From the NCBI GenBank assembly GCA_964358175.1, contig CAYHOI010000097.1, positions 1 to 6,864 of the forward strand: 6,864 nt of DNA, in the 5' to 3' direction. The position numbers and the translations under genes are program-made. This stretch comes from CAYHOI01 sp964358175. Lineage in GTDB: Bacteria; Margulisbacteria; Riflemargulisbacteria; GWF2-35-9. The notes under the pieces were generated by a model. The model did not search any database, was not told where the DNA came from, and saw only the letters and a program-made list of their open reading frames with translations. This document shows positions 1-5,429 of the stretch, one piece after another (position 1 is the first letter of the stretch; every line of letters begins with the position of its first letter).

Positions 1-666
1 GTCTTTATGCTTCCAGACTATGCCTATCAAGATCGGTTGCTCGATGATTATAATCTTTTTTGATTCATCAAATTCCGCAGAGCCAGAGTGTTTTCGATTA
101 CACTTTGAGGAACAATTTATTCGAAGTCTTTCAATGATTAAGTTAAACGATGAAGAAATGGAGTGGTTTATCGAAGCCCTTAAACTTAGCCATAAGGATG
201 AGATAGATTATCACAATCGAATTCTAAGCAACCTTCAATCTGATTATAAAAGGAATCAAGAGAAAATTCATAAAATCTATGATGACAAGTTGGACGGGAC
301 AATAGCTGAACCGTTTTGGAAGTCCAAGCATGATGAGCTTATTAAAAAACTAGATGATATTAAGATTTCGATCGCTACCCATGAGAAAGCTGACCAGTCT
401 TATCTTGAAACAGGGGTAAAACTCCTGAAACTAGCTCAGAATGCGGTGGAGTTGTATAAAAATATGAATATCGAAGATAAACGAGCGTTACTCCGCTTGG
501 TACTTTCAAACACATCACTAAACGATGGAATCCTTACTGTTACTTACGCTAGACCGTTTGATAAACTGGTGAAAACTGACGAATCTTTGAACTGGCTGCC
601 CCACAAGGATTCGAACCTCGACGCCCTGCTCCAGAGGCAGATGTGCTACCGTTACACTATGGGGCA
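1..666. mobile_element. End of an element integrated at tRNA-Gln
   Basis: A recombinase gene ends exactly inside a tRNA gene, with the tRNA 3' end facing it. That is the standard arrangement after integration of a phage, plasmid or island into the 3' part of a tRNA gene. The attachment core is therefore expected somewhere in 593-666, most likely in the T-arm and 3' half (about 593-640), and the element body should continue leftward beyond position 1. The second attachment copy is not in the window, so the element's length and type cannot be judged. The alternative is an old remnant that no longer has a partner end. Confidence 0.55.
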
Positions 667-670
667 ATGA
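2..670 (+). CDS. Large serine recombinase, C-terminal part (5' end outside window)
   Basis: This is the C-terminal region of a large serine (resolvase/invertase-type) site-specific recombinase, the class that integrates and excises mobile elements. The reading frame is open to the left edge, so the in-frame ATG at position 20 is probably not the true start and the catalytic serine domain lies outside the window. Counting from that ATG, residues about 27-140 form the helical, coiled-coil-rich segment typical of the family (WFIEALKLSHKDE, then DKLDG, then KADQSYLETGVKLLKLAQ), followed by a late RALLRLVLSN segment and a beta stretch (LTVTYARPFDKLV). The zinc-ribbon segment that should come just before is not clearly recognisable: few cysteines remain, so the gene may be divergent or decayed. 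The last 25 residues (W192-Q216) are antisense translation of the tRNA-Gln gene and not an evolved domain. Family assignment is confident; activity is not established. Confidence 0.82.
   Translation, partial: SLCFQTMPIKIGCSMIIIFFDSSNSAEPECFRLHFEEQFIRSLSMIKLNDEEMEWFIEALKLSHKDEIDYHNRILSNLQSDYKRNQEKIHKIYDDKLDGTIAEPFWKSKHDELIKKLDDIKISIATHEKADQSYLETGVKLLKLAQNAVELYKNMNIEDKRALLRLVLSNTSLNDGILTVTYARPFDKLVKTDESLNWLPHKDSNLDALLQRQMCYRYTMGQ
593..666 (-). tRNA. tRNA-Gln (anticodon CUG)
   Basis: A complete cloverleaf reads on the minus strand. The 7-bp acceptor stem pairs TGCCCCA (660-666) with TGGGGCA (597-603). The D-stem is GTGT with GCAC, including one G-U pair. The anticodon stem TCTGC/GCAGG encloses loop CTCTGGA, giving anticodon CUG. 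A 4-nt variable loop follows, then the T-stem CGAGG/CCTTG with the canonical TTCGAAT loop. Discriminator G73 and an encoded CCA end the gene at 593. The U1-A72 pair with G73 fits tRNA-Gln, which supports the anticodon-based call. The gene lies 23 nt downstream of the ndk stop codon in the same orientation, and its 3' end is the junction with the recombinase gene. The structure looks intact, so integration appears to have preserved the tRNA. Confidence 0.95.
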
Positions 671-675
671 CACTT

Positions 676-704
676 ATTATATCCTCTTTTCAGGATTGGA
701 AAAA
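676..704 (-). promoter_or_regulatory. Possible tRNA-Gln promoter
   Basis: A perfect TATAAT lies at 676-681 on the minus strand, ending 9 nt before the first tRNA base. A start about 7 nt downstream would fall only a few bases upstream of the mature tRNA 5' end. The -35 region, at about 699-704 inside the end of ndk, is T-rich (TTTTTC) and a poor match to TTGACA. The tRNA may therefore have its own promoter, be co-transcribed with ndk, or both. Confidence 0.4.
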
Positions 705-1100
705 CAGTTTAATTTCACGAAGTGCACTCGATATTGAATCGGAGGCATGGACGACATTTCGGCTGTTCCAAATGGCAAAATCACCCCGAATCGTTCCAGG
801 GGTAGCCTGACCTGCATCTGTGGCTCCGCACATAGCGCGGATGATGCTAATTGCACGCTCACCCTCAATCACCATCGCAACGATAGAACCAGACGTTATA
901 AAATCAATAAGGGGCAAATAGAAGGATTTCCCCTCGTGCTCTCCGTAGTGTTGCTGAGCTGTCTCCCGAGAAATCGTCATCATCTTCAGGTGACGAATCA
1001 AAAAACCTCGTTTCTCAAATCGAGAGATAATCTCCCCAACAAGCCCTCGACTAACTCCATCGGGTTTAATGAGAACAAGACTCTGTTCCGTCTCAGTCAT
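690..1100 (-). CDS. ndk: Nucleoside diphosphate kinase
   Basis: Ndk transfers the terminal phosphate of a nucleoside triphosphate, usually ATP, to nucleoside diphosphates through a phosphohistidine, and so maintains GTP, CTP, UTP and dNTP pools in the cytoplasm. The 136-residue protein is close to the usual bacterial length and starts with the family pattern LVLIKPDGVSRGLVG (K12 in IKPDG). It contains Y52, R88, T94, R105 in GTIRGDF and N115. The catalytic histidine is H118 in NVVHASDS, where many relatives have VHGSDS. The ATG start is well supported: a perfect AAAGGAGG site at 1110-1117 lies 9 nt upstream. The start overlaps the end of argH by 8 nt, which suggests translational coupling and places ndk last in the purA-argG-argH-ndk block. 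A role in regenerating the GTP used by PurA is an inference from context. Confidence 0.97.
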   Translation of the reverse strand: MTETEQSLVLIKPDGVSRGLVGEIISRFEKRGFLIRHLKMMTISRETAQQHYGEHEGKSFYLPLIDFITSGSIVAMVIEGERAISIIRAMCGATDAGQATPGTIRGDFAIWNSRNVVHASDSISSALREIKLFFQS

Positions 1101-2487
1101 TTTTCAGAACCTCCTTTAATCGCTTCTTCGCCATTTTGATCTGCTCACGTACACTCTTTTTTGAGGTTCCACCATAGCTATCTCGACTATTTACGCTATG
1201 CTCAACATCCAGATACCCCATCACATCTTTCTTGAATTCCCCAGAATAAGTCGCCAATTCCTCAATCGTTAAATCAGTAAGAGATTTATGGTATTTAAGC
1301 GCATCCTTAACAATCTCTCCTACGACATGGTGCGCTTCTCGAAAGGGGATCCCTTTGTTAACCAAGTAATCCGCCAAATCTGTAGCCAGCAAGAAACCAC
1401 GGCCAAGATTTTCACGAATCTTGTCTTTATTAATCTTAAGCGTTTGCAATAACCCAATGTTCACGCGAAGTACTTGCTCAATGGTACTACAGGCATCAAA
1501 AACGGCATGTTTGTCCTCTTGAAGATCTCGATTGTAAGCCATCGGCAATCCCTTCATGGTCGTAAGAAGGCTTACCAAATCGCCAAACACTCTTCCGGAC
1601 TTTCCTCTGGTCAATTCGGACACATCAGGATTCTTTTTTTGCGGCATAATGGACGACCCCGTTGAATAGGCATCACTCATGGTCACATAGCCGAATTCAT
1701 CGCTAGACCAGAGAATCAAATCCTCGCTCAATCGGGAGAAATGTAGCATAATCAGTGAGGCGTTGTAGAGAAAATCAAGCGCATAGTCTCGATCTGCAAC
1801 ACTGTCTATCGAGTTTCGGGTAGGCTGAGAAAATCCGAGCTCCTGAGCAATTGCGAAGCGATCCAGTTTGAAACGGTTTCCCGCAAGAGCACCTGCACCA
1901 AGCGGCATTTCGAGCAGGTAATTTCTAAAGAATAGCAACTTCTCCAAGTCGCGGTAGAACATCTCAAAATAGGCCATAAAATAATGACTTAATAAGATTG
2001 GCTGCGCCTTCTGAAGATGGGTGTATCCCGCAATAACGACCTCCAGATGCTCCTCCGCCAATTGAATGAGGGTGCTCTCCAGCTCCATGAGTAATTGTGA
2101 AATTCGTTCTGACTTCGCAAGAAGCGTGAGCTTAAAGGCTGTCACAACCTGGTCGTTCCGGCTCCGTCCGGTATGTATCTTCTTTCCAACATCTCCAAGC
2201 CGTTCAATCAAGTACTGCTCGATATTCATGTGAACATCTTCTAACTCTGGCTTTAATTGGAAGGTTCCCTGGCGGTATTCCGCAAGAAGATCATTAAGCG
2301 CATCTGTGATTGCCTTTTCCTCCTTGGAGGTCACGAAGTTTGCCTTTCGTAGTTCATGGAGATGTGCAATCGAGGCATAGACATCCGCCTGTAACAGACG
2401 ATAATCTTCTTTGAGTCCTGCGGTAAATGCCTCGACATCCTTATTCATCTTTTCCTCAAAACGTCCGGCCCACAGCTTCTCCGTCAT
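1093..2487 (-). CDS. argH: Argininosuccinate lyase
   Basis: ArgH catalyses the last step of arginine synthesis, splitting argininosuccinate into arginine and fumarate. It is a homotetrameric cytoplasmic enzyme of the fumarase/aspartase superfamily. The 464-residue product has the normal length and all three conserved regions: HTGRSRNDQ at 106-114, YTHLQKAQP at 155-163 with the conserved histidine H157, and the superfamily signature GSSIMPQKKNPD at 277-288, which carries the catalytic serine loop. The N-terminus (KLWAGRFEE) is typical of ArgH, so the ATG at 2487 is a good start. Its ribosome binding site GAGGAG lies inside the last codons of argG, 10 nt upstream, and only 3 nt separate the two genes. 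The end overlaps ndk. Nothing looks truncated. I saw no recognisable arginine-repressor operator nearby. Confidence 0.97.
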   Translation of the reverse strand: MTEKLWAGRFEEKMNKDVEAFTAGLKEDYRLLQADVYASIAHLHELRKANFVTSKEEKAITDALNDLLAEYRQGTFQLKPELEDVHMNIEQYLIERLGDVGKKIHTGRSRNDQVVTAFKLTLLAKSERISQLLMELESTLIQLAEEHLEVVIAGYTHLQKAQPILLSHYFMAYFEMFYRDLEKLLFFRNYLLEMPLGAGALAGNRFKLDRFAIAQELGFSQPTRNSIDSVADRDYALDFLYNASLIMLHFSRLSEDLILWSSDEFGYVTMSDAYSTGSSIMPQKKNPDVSELTRGKSGRVFGDLVSLLTTMKGLPMAYNRDLQEDKHAVFDACSTIEQVLRVNIGLLQTLKINKDKIRENLGRGFLLATDLADYLVNKGIPFREAHHVVGEIVKDALKYHKSLTDLTIEELATYSGEFKKDVMGYLDVEHSVNSRDSYGGTSKKSVREQIKMAKKRLKEVLKND

Positions 2488-2490
2488 GAC

Positions 2491-3693
2491 TTAACTTCTC
2501 CTCACTTTACCAATCATTTTCAGGGGAAGTCCGAGCAACCTCATAAATCCCTTTGCATCTTTTTGATCATAACTGGCATCCTCCCCGAAGGTCGCGAGAT
2601 TCTCACTATAGAGGGAATACGGCGACTCCACCCCAGCAAGGATGATGTTTCCCTTATAACATTTAATGCGAACCGATCCGGTCATATAGGTCTGCGTAGA
2701 AGCTACAAATGCCGCCAAAGCCTCTCGCAAAGGGGAAAACCAGAATCCATTATAAACCAATTCAGCATATCTCAAAGCAACTAGTTCCTTGTAATGGAAA
2801 GTCTCTCGATCCAGCACCAGGGTCTCCAAAGCGTGCTGCGCAAAATAGAGAATCGATCCACCAGGCGTCTCGTAAACCCCGCGAGACTTCATTCCAACGA
2901 AACGGTTCTCTACCATATCGATCTGTCCGATGGCATGAATTCCTCCAATAACATTGAGTTTTGAAATCATTTTGGCGAGGGACATCTTCTCTTTGTTCAG
3001 GGCTATCGGAACGCCCTTCTCATAATCGATTTGGAAATATTCCGCTTGATCTGGAGCTTTCTCAATCGGATTACTGATCACGAATAGCTCTGGTTTCGGC
3101 TCATTTCTGGGATCCTCCAAGTCTCCACCCTCATGGCTGATATGCCACACATTACGATCTCGGCTATAGATTTTGGCTTTGGTAACTGCTATTTCAATAT
3201 TATGTTTCTGAGCATAGTCAATGGCGTCTTCCCGCCTCCGTATTGTCCACGTATCTTCTTTCCATGGGGCAATGACCTTCAGTTGTGGTGCCAGCGCGGA
3301 ATACGTGAGTTCAAAACGAACCTGGTCATTCCCTTTACCCGTGGCTCCATGCGCAACTGCGTCTGCGCCCTCTTTTATGGCGATCTCCACCTGTTTTTTC
3401 GCGATAAGTGGCCTTGCAAATGAGGTTCCCAAAAGATATTTGCCCTCATAAACCGCACGAGCCTGAATAACAGGCAAAATATATTCGTTCGCAAATTCCT
3501 CCCGCAAATCCTCAATGTAGAGTTTAGAAGCACCGGTTCGCAAAGCCTTTTGCTCCAACCCGTCGAGTTCCTCTTCCTGCCCCAAATCAGCAGCAAAACA
3601 AATGACCTCACAGCCATAGTTTTCTTTAAGCCAGGGAACAATAACCGAGGTGTCCAATCCACCAGAATATGCTAATACTATCTTCTTAACCAT
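2491..3693 (-). CDS. argG: Argininosuccinate synthase
   Basis: ArgG joins citrulline and aspartate, using ATP (released as AMP and pyrophosphate), to form argininosuccinate, the substrate of the ArgH encoded next. The 400-residue protein is a standard type I enzyme. The N-terminal PP-loop ATP-binding motif AYSGGLDTS is at residues 8-16, and the second family signature GATGKGNDQVRFE is at 116-128. A further conserved stretch, SRDRNVWHISHEGGDLEDP, is also present. The ATG at 3693 is preceded by AGGAGG with 6 nt of spacing, an excellent start signal. The gene follows purA after 20 nt and precedes argH by 3 nt, so the three are very likely one transcript. No truncation or missing catalytic residue is seen. 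Confidence 0.97.
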   Translation of the reverse strand: MVKKIVLAYSGGLDTSVIVPWLKENYGCEVICFAADLGQEEELDGLEQKALRTGASKLYIEDLREEFANEYILPVIQARAVYEGKYLLGTSFARPLIAKKQVEIAIKEGADAVAHGATGKGNDQVRFELTYSALAPQLKVIAPWKEDTWTIRRREDAIDYAQKHNIEIAVTKAKIYSRDRNVWHISHEGGDLEDPRNEPKPELFVISNPIEKAPDQAEYFQIDYEKGVPIALNKEKMSLAKMISKLNVIGGIHAIGQIDMVENRFVGMKSRGVYETPGGSILYFAQHALETLVLDRETFHYKELVALRYAELVYNGFWFSPLREALAAFVASTQTYMTGSVRIKCYKGNIILAGVESPYSLYSENLATFGEDASYDQKDAKGFMRLLGLPLKMIGKVRRS

Positions 3694-3713
3694 CGGCTAC
3701 CTCCTGAATGGGA

Positions 3714-4970
3714 TTATCTTAAGATGGTCTTATCTCGGGAGTTGCCAACCGAAATGATACTAATGGGAACCCCCGCAATGGATGAAACCGTATCTACATA
3801 GTCTTTTGCTGCCTTTGGCAGTTCATCAAAATCGCGTCTATCTGAAATATCTTCGCTCCAACCCGCAAAACTTTCGTAAACTGGCTCTACTTCATCGAGA
3901 TCTCTCAGATTAGGAGGAACGGTTTTCATGGTACTGCCTTTTAGCTTATACCCTGTACAAATTTTGATCGACTTGAGTCCAGACAGAATATCCAGCTTTG
4001 TCATCGCCAATGACGTCATCCCATTGACTTGAACAGCATAACGAAGCAGAATGCCATCCAGCCAGCCACAGCGACGTGGACGACCCGTCGTTGTCCCGAA
4101 TTCTGATCCCTTTGATCTCAACAAATCTCCCATATCATCCAGGAGTTCTGTAGGGAAAGGTCCTCCACCAACACGCGTAGTATACGCCTTTGTTACCCCC
4201 AATACTTCATCAATCATCGTCGGGCCGATGCCTGTCCCCGTACAAGATCCTCCAGCTGTCGGGCTTGAACTTGTTACAAACGGATAGGTTCCGAAGTCAA
4301 TATCTAGAAGTGTCCCTTGCGCACCTTCTAATAAAAGTCGTTTTCCCTGGTGATACCGGTCATGCAAAAGCGTTACCGTATCCGCAAGAAATGGAGTTAA
4401 CTTCTTCCCGTACTCAGAATACTTATGAATAATATCATCCACTTCCTTGGGGGTCACGTCCACACGAGACGGCCAGTCATGGTCATAGATCACACTAGCA
4501 AGCTTCTTCTCATCCGTCAGATCAATTGCACGTAACCCATGGCGAGAAATCTTATCGGTATAACAGGGACCAATCCCTCGAAAGGTGGTTCCGATTTTGT
4601 CAGCCTCACTCCGGCCACTTTCTTGTTGCTTATCTTGAAGTTCATGAAAGGGCAGAATAACATGTGCGTTGTGGCTGAGCTTGATATTCTCAATCCGATA
4701 CCCTTTTTCTTCAAGCTTTTGGATCTCAGAAAGGAGTACCGAAGGAGAGATCACAACCCCATTCCCAATCACGCACTCTACATGGTCATACAGAATACCG
4801 GAAGGAACAATATGGAGCTTAAAAACCTCTCCGTTAACAACAATGGTATGCCCTGCGTTGTTGCCTCCCTGATAGCGAACCACGACATCCGCAGAATTAC
4901 TGAGCATGTCAGTAATCTTGCCTTTGCCTTCATCTCCCCACTGGGCACCTACCAACACCTTCACTGTCAC
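3714..4970 (-). CDS. purA: Adenylosuccinate synthetase
   Basis: PurA condenses IMP with aspartate, using GTP, to give adenylosuccinate, the first committed step from IMP to AMP. The 418-residue protein matches the family in length and motifs: the GTP-binding and catalytic loop GAQWGDEGKGK at residues 8-18 with D13, NNAGHT with H41, GTTFRGIGPCY at 127-137, EGAQGTLLDIDFGTYPFVTS at 215-234, the aspartate-binding loop GTTTGRPRR at 292-300, and TKLD at 324-327 for guanine recognition. Translation probably begins at a GTG (4970) with GAGGTG at 4976-4981 as the ribosome binding site. A second in-frame GTG lies two codons later, and no other start exists before the upstream in-frame stop. It leads the purA-argG-argH-ndk block. 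Its upstream leader is occupied by an inverted-repeat element, so how it is transcribed is unclear. Confidence 0.97.
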   Translation of the reverse strand: MTVKVLVGAQWGDEGKGKITDMLSNSADVVVRYQGGNNAGHTIVVNGEVFKLHIVPSGILYDHVECVIGNGVVISPSVLLSEIQKLEEKGYRIENIKLSHNAHVILPFHELQDKQQESGRSEADKIGTTFRGIGPCYTDKISRHGLRAIDLTDEKKLASVIYDHDWPSRVDVTPKEVDDIIHKYSEYGKKLTPFLADTVTLLHDRYHQGKRLLLEGAQGTLLDIDFGTYPFVTSSSPTAGGSCTGTGIGPTMIDEVLGVTKAYTTRVGGGPFPTELLDDMGDLLRSKGSEFGTTTGRPRRCGWLDGILLRYAVQVNGMTSLAMTKLDILSGLKSIKICTGYKLKGSTMKTVPPNLRDLDEVEPVYESFAGWSEDISDRRDFDELPKAAKDYVDTVSSIAGVPISIISVGNSRDKTILR

Positions 4971-4975
4971 GCGAA

Positions 4976-4981
4976 CACCTC
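4976..4981 (-). promoter_or_regulatory. purA ribosome binding site supporting a GTG start
   Basis: GAGGTG on the minus strand lies 5 nt upstream of the GTG at 4970 (7 nt if measured from GAGG). It supports this GTG over the in-frame GTG two codons later. It lies 8 bp outside the end of the inverted-repeat element, so the element leaves it intact. Confidence 0.65.
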
Positions 4982-5046
4982 GGCCATAAAAGTATATACT
5001 CTACTAAAATTGGTTTACGGTTTTGCTTCGCCTTGGTTCATGAGCA

Positions 5047-5079
5047 CTTCGACAAGCTCAGTGTGGCACAATGTCGAAG
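5047..5079. repeat. Internal hairpin of the inverted-repeat element
   Basis: CTTCGACA (5047-5054) and TGTCGAAG (5072-5079) form a perfect 8-bp stem around a 17-nt loop. The left arm continues as CTTCGACAAGCTCAG, a word that I recall recurring as short palindromic repeats in many unrelated bacterial genomes. The hairpin is nested inside the larger inverted repeat, so the whole element could form a two-level cruciform or RNA stem. Confidence 0.65.
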
Positions 5080-5123
5080 GACACTCACTTCGCAGGACTA
5101 AGCTTCGCTCGTCTCAGCTTCAC
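5078..5123 (-). repeat. Three imperfect 15-16-nt tandem units
   Basis: On the minus strand three abutting units begin with G(C/T)GAAG: GTGAAGCTGAGACGA (5109-5123), GCGAAGCTTAGTCCT (5094-5108) and GCGAAGTGAGTGTCCT (5078-5093). They are similar but not identical. They lie between the right arm and the internal hairpin of the element. Confidence 0.45.
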
Positions 5124-5157
5124 CGTAAACCAATTCGTGACGAGTATACTTCATAAT

Positions 5158-5350
5158 AAAAAAAGCCCCACCATGCCGTTTGTTCACTAATGCTCTGAAC
5201 CAGAATAATTCAGAATGGGTCCCGCCGGAGCGGGTAGAAATCATAAGAACATAACCGCAGCTACATCCTACACTGACTCCCACTAAAAGTTTGTTGGCTC
5301 ATCTCTCAGTGAACATCACGCACATGGTCGGGCAAATCTATACCATGAAC
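5158..5350 (-). ncRNA. ssrS: Probable 6S RNA
   Basis: 6S RNA is a rod-shaped RNA of about 180-200 nt that mimics an open promoter and binds housekeeping RNA polymerase holoenzyme. The minus strand here can form such a rod of about 193 nt. The closing stem pairs GCCCGACCATG (5323-5333) with CATGGTGGGGC (5165-5175), with one G-G mismatch, and a U7 tract follows directly. Next, GTTCACT (5308-5314) pairs with AGTGAAC (5182-5188). A large internal bubble follows. Its 3' side can fold a small hairpin, TCTGAA (5209-5214) with TTCAGA (5194-5199), like the 3'-side hairpin in the E. coli 6S bubble. GAGCC (5296-5300) and GGTTC (5197-5201) offer an alternative pairing. The upper stem includes AGTGGG (5279-5284) with CCCATT (5214-5219), and a UCCG tetraloop hairpin lies at 5221-5234. 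I could not resolve the apical region. The call rests on shape, size, promoter and terminator, not on an alignment; another structured small RNA or a purA leader is possible. Confidence 0.7.
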
Positions 5351-5356
5351 ACGGAA

Positions 5357-5385
5357 ACTATATCATCATTCATAGGGGAAATCAA
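5357..5385 (-). promoter_or_regulatory. Sigma70-type promoter of the 6S RNA candidate
   Basis: TTGATT (5380-5385) and TATAGT (5357-5362) are separated by exactly 17 nt on the minus strand, a near-consensus housekeeping promoter. The predicted start is about G5350, which places the 5' end of the transcript just before the closing stem of the RNA. It lies directly downstream of the T-tract that follows the permease gene. Confidence 0.65.
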
Positions 5386-5392
5386 CTTCACG

Positions 5393-5429
5393 AAAAAGAA
5401 AAAAAGGGCTCCCCCCTACCCCCTCAGCC
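5393..5429 (-). terminator. Possible weak terminator of the rpsU-lptF transcript
   Basis: On the minus strand GGCT (5426-5429) can pair with AGCC (5407-5410) around a G-rich loop, followed by T7, C and T5 (5393-5405). The hairpin starts inside the last codons of the permease gene and spans its TAG stop. The T-tract is good but a 4-bp stem with a 15-nt loop is weak, so termination may be partial. Confidence 0.35.

Larger units (their letters stand above)
4990..5151. repeat. Inverted-repeat element (MITE-like or REP-like), about 162 bp
   Basis: Two arms face each other. The perfect 13-bp core ATTGGTTTACGGT at 5009-5021 is matched by its reverse complement at 5122-5134. Outside the cores, AAGTATATACTC (4990-5001) faces GAGTATACTT (5142-5151), giving imperfect terminal inverted repeats of about 30 bp. 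Inside are a perfect hairpin (5047-5079) and three imperfect 15-16-nt tandem units (5078-5123). No open reading frame of its own is recognisable, so any mobility would need a transposase supplied elsewhere. It fills the space between the 6S RNA terminator and the purA ribosome binding site. A related word occurs at 6845-6857. I cannot assign it to a named family. Confidence 0.7.

Noticed and set aside
1093..1100. Frameshift or fusion between argH and ndk
   Set aside because: The overlap is an ordinary 8-nt stop/start overlap with a perfect ribosome binding site for ndk, and both proteins are full length.
4991..5013. purA promoter with -10 TATACT at 4991-4996
   Set aside because: No acceptable -35 hexamer is found at 16-18 nt spacing (CGTAAA at best), and the TATACT word is part of the terminal palindrome. 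It is too weak to annotate.
4539..5156. Long open frame on the plus strand running antisense through purA into the repeat element
   Set aside because: It lies opposite the well-conserved purA motifs, shows no recognisable family, and crosses the inverted repeat. It is best explained as a shadow of purA.
5158..5350. Purine or PRPP riboswitch controlling purA
   Set aside because: The conserved core of a purine riboswitch is not visible. The segment has its own promoter and a terminating closing stem, and its rod shape with a central bubble fits 6S RNA better. A leader role is not fully excluded.
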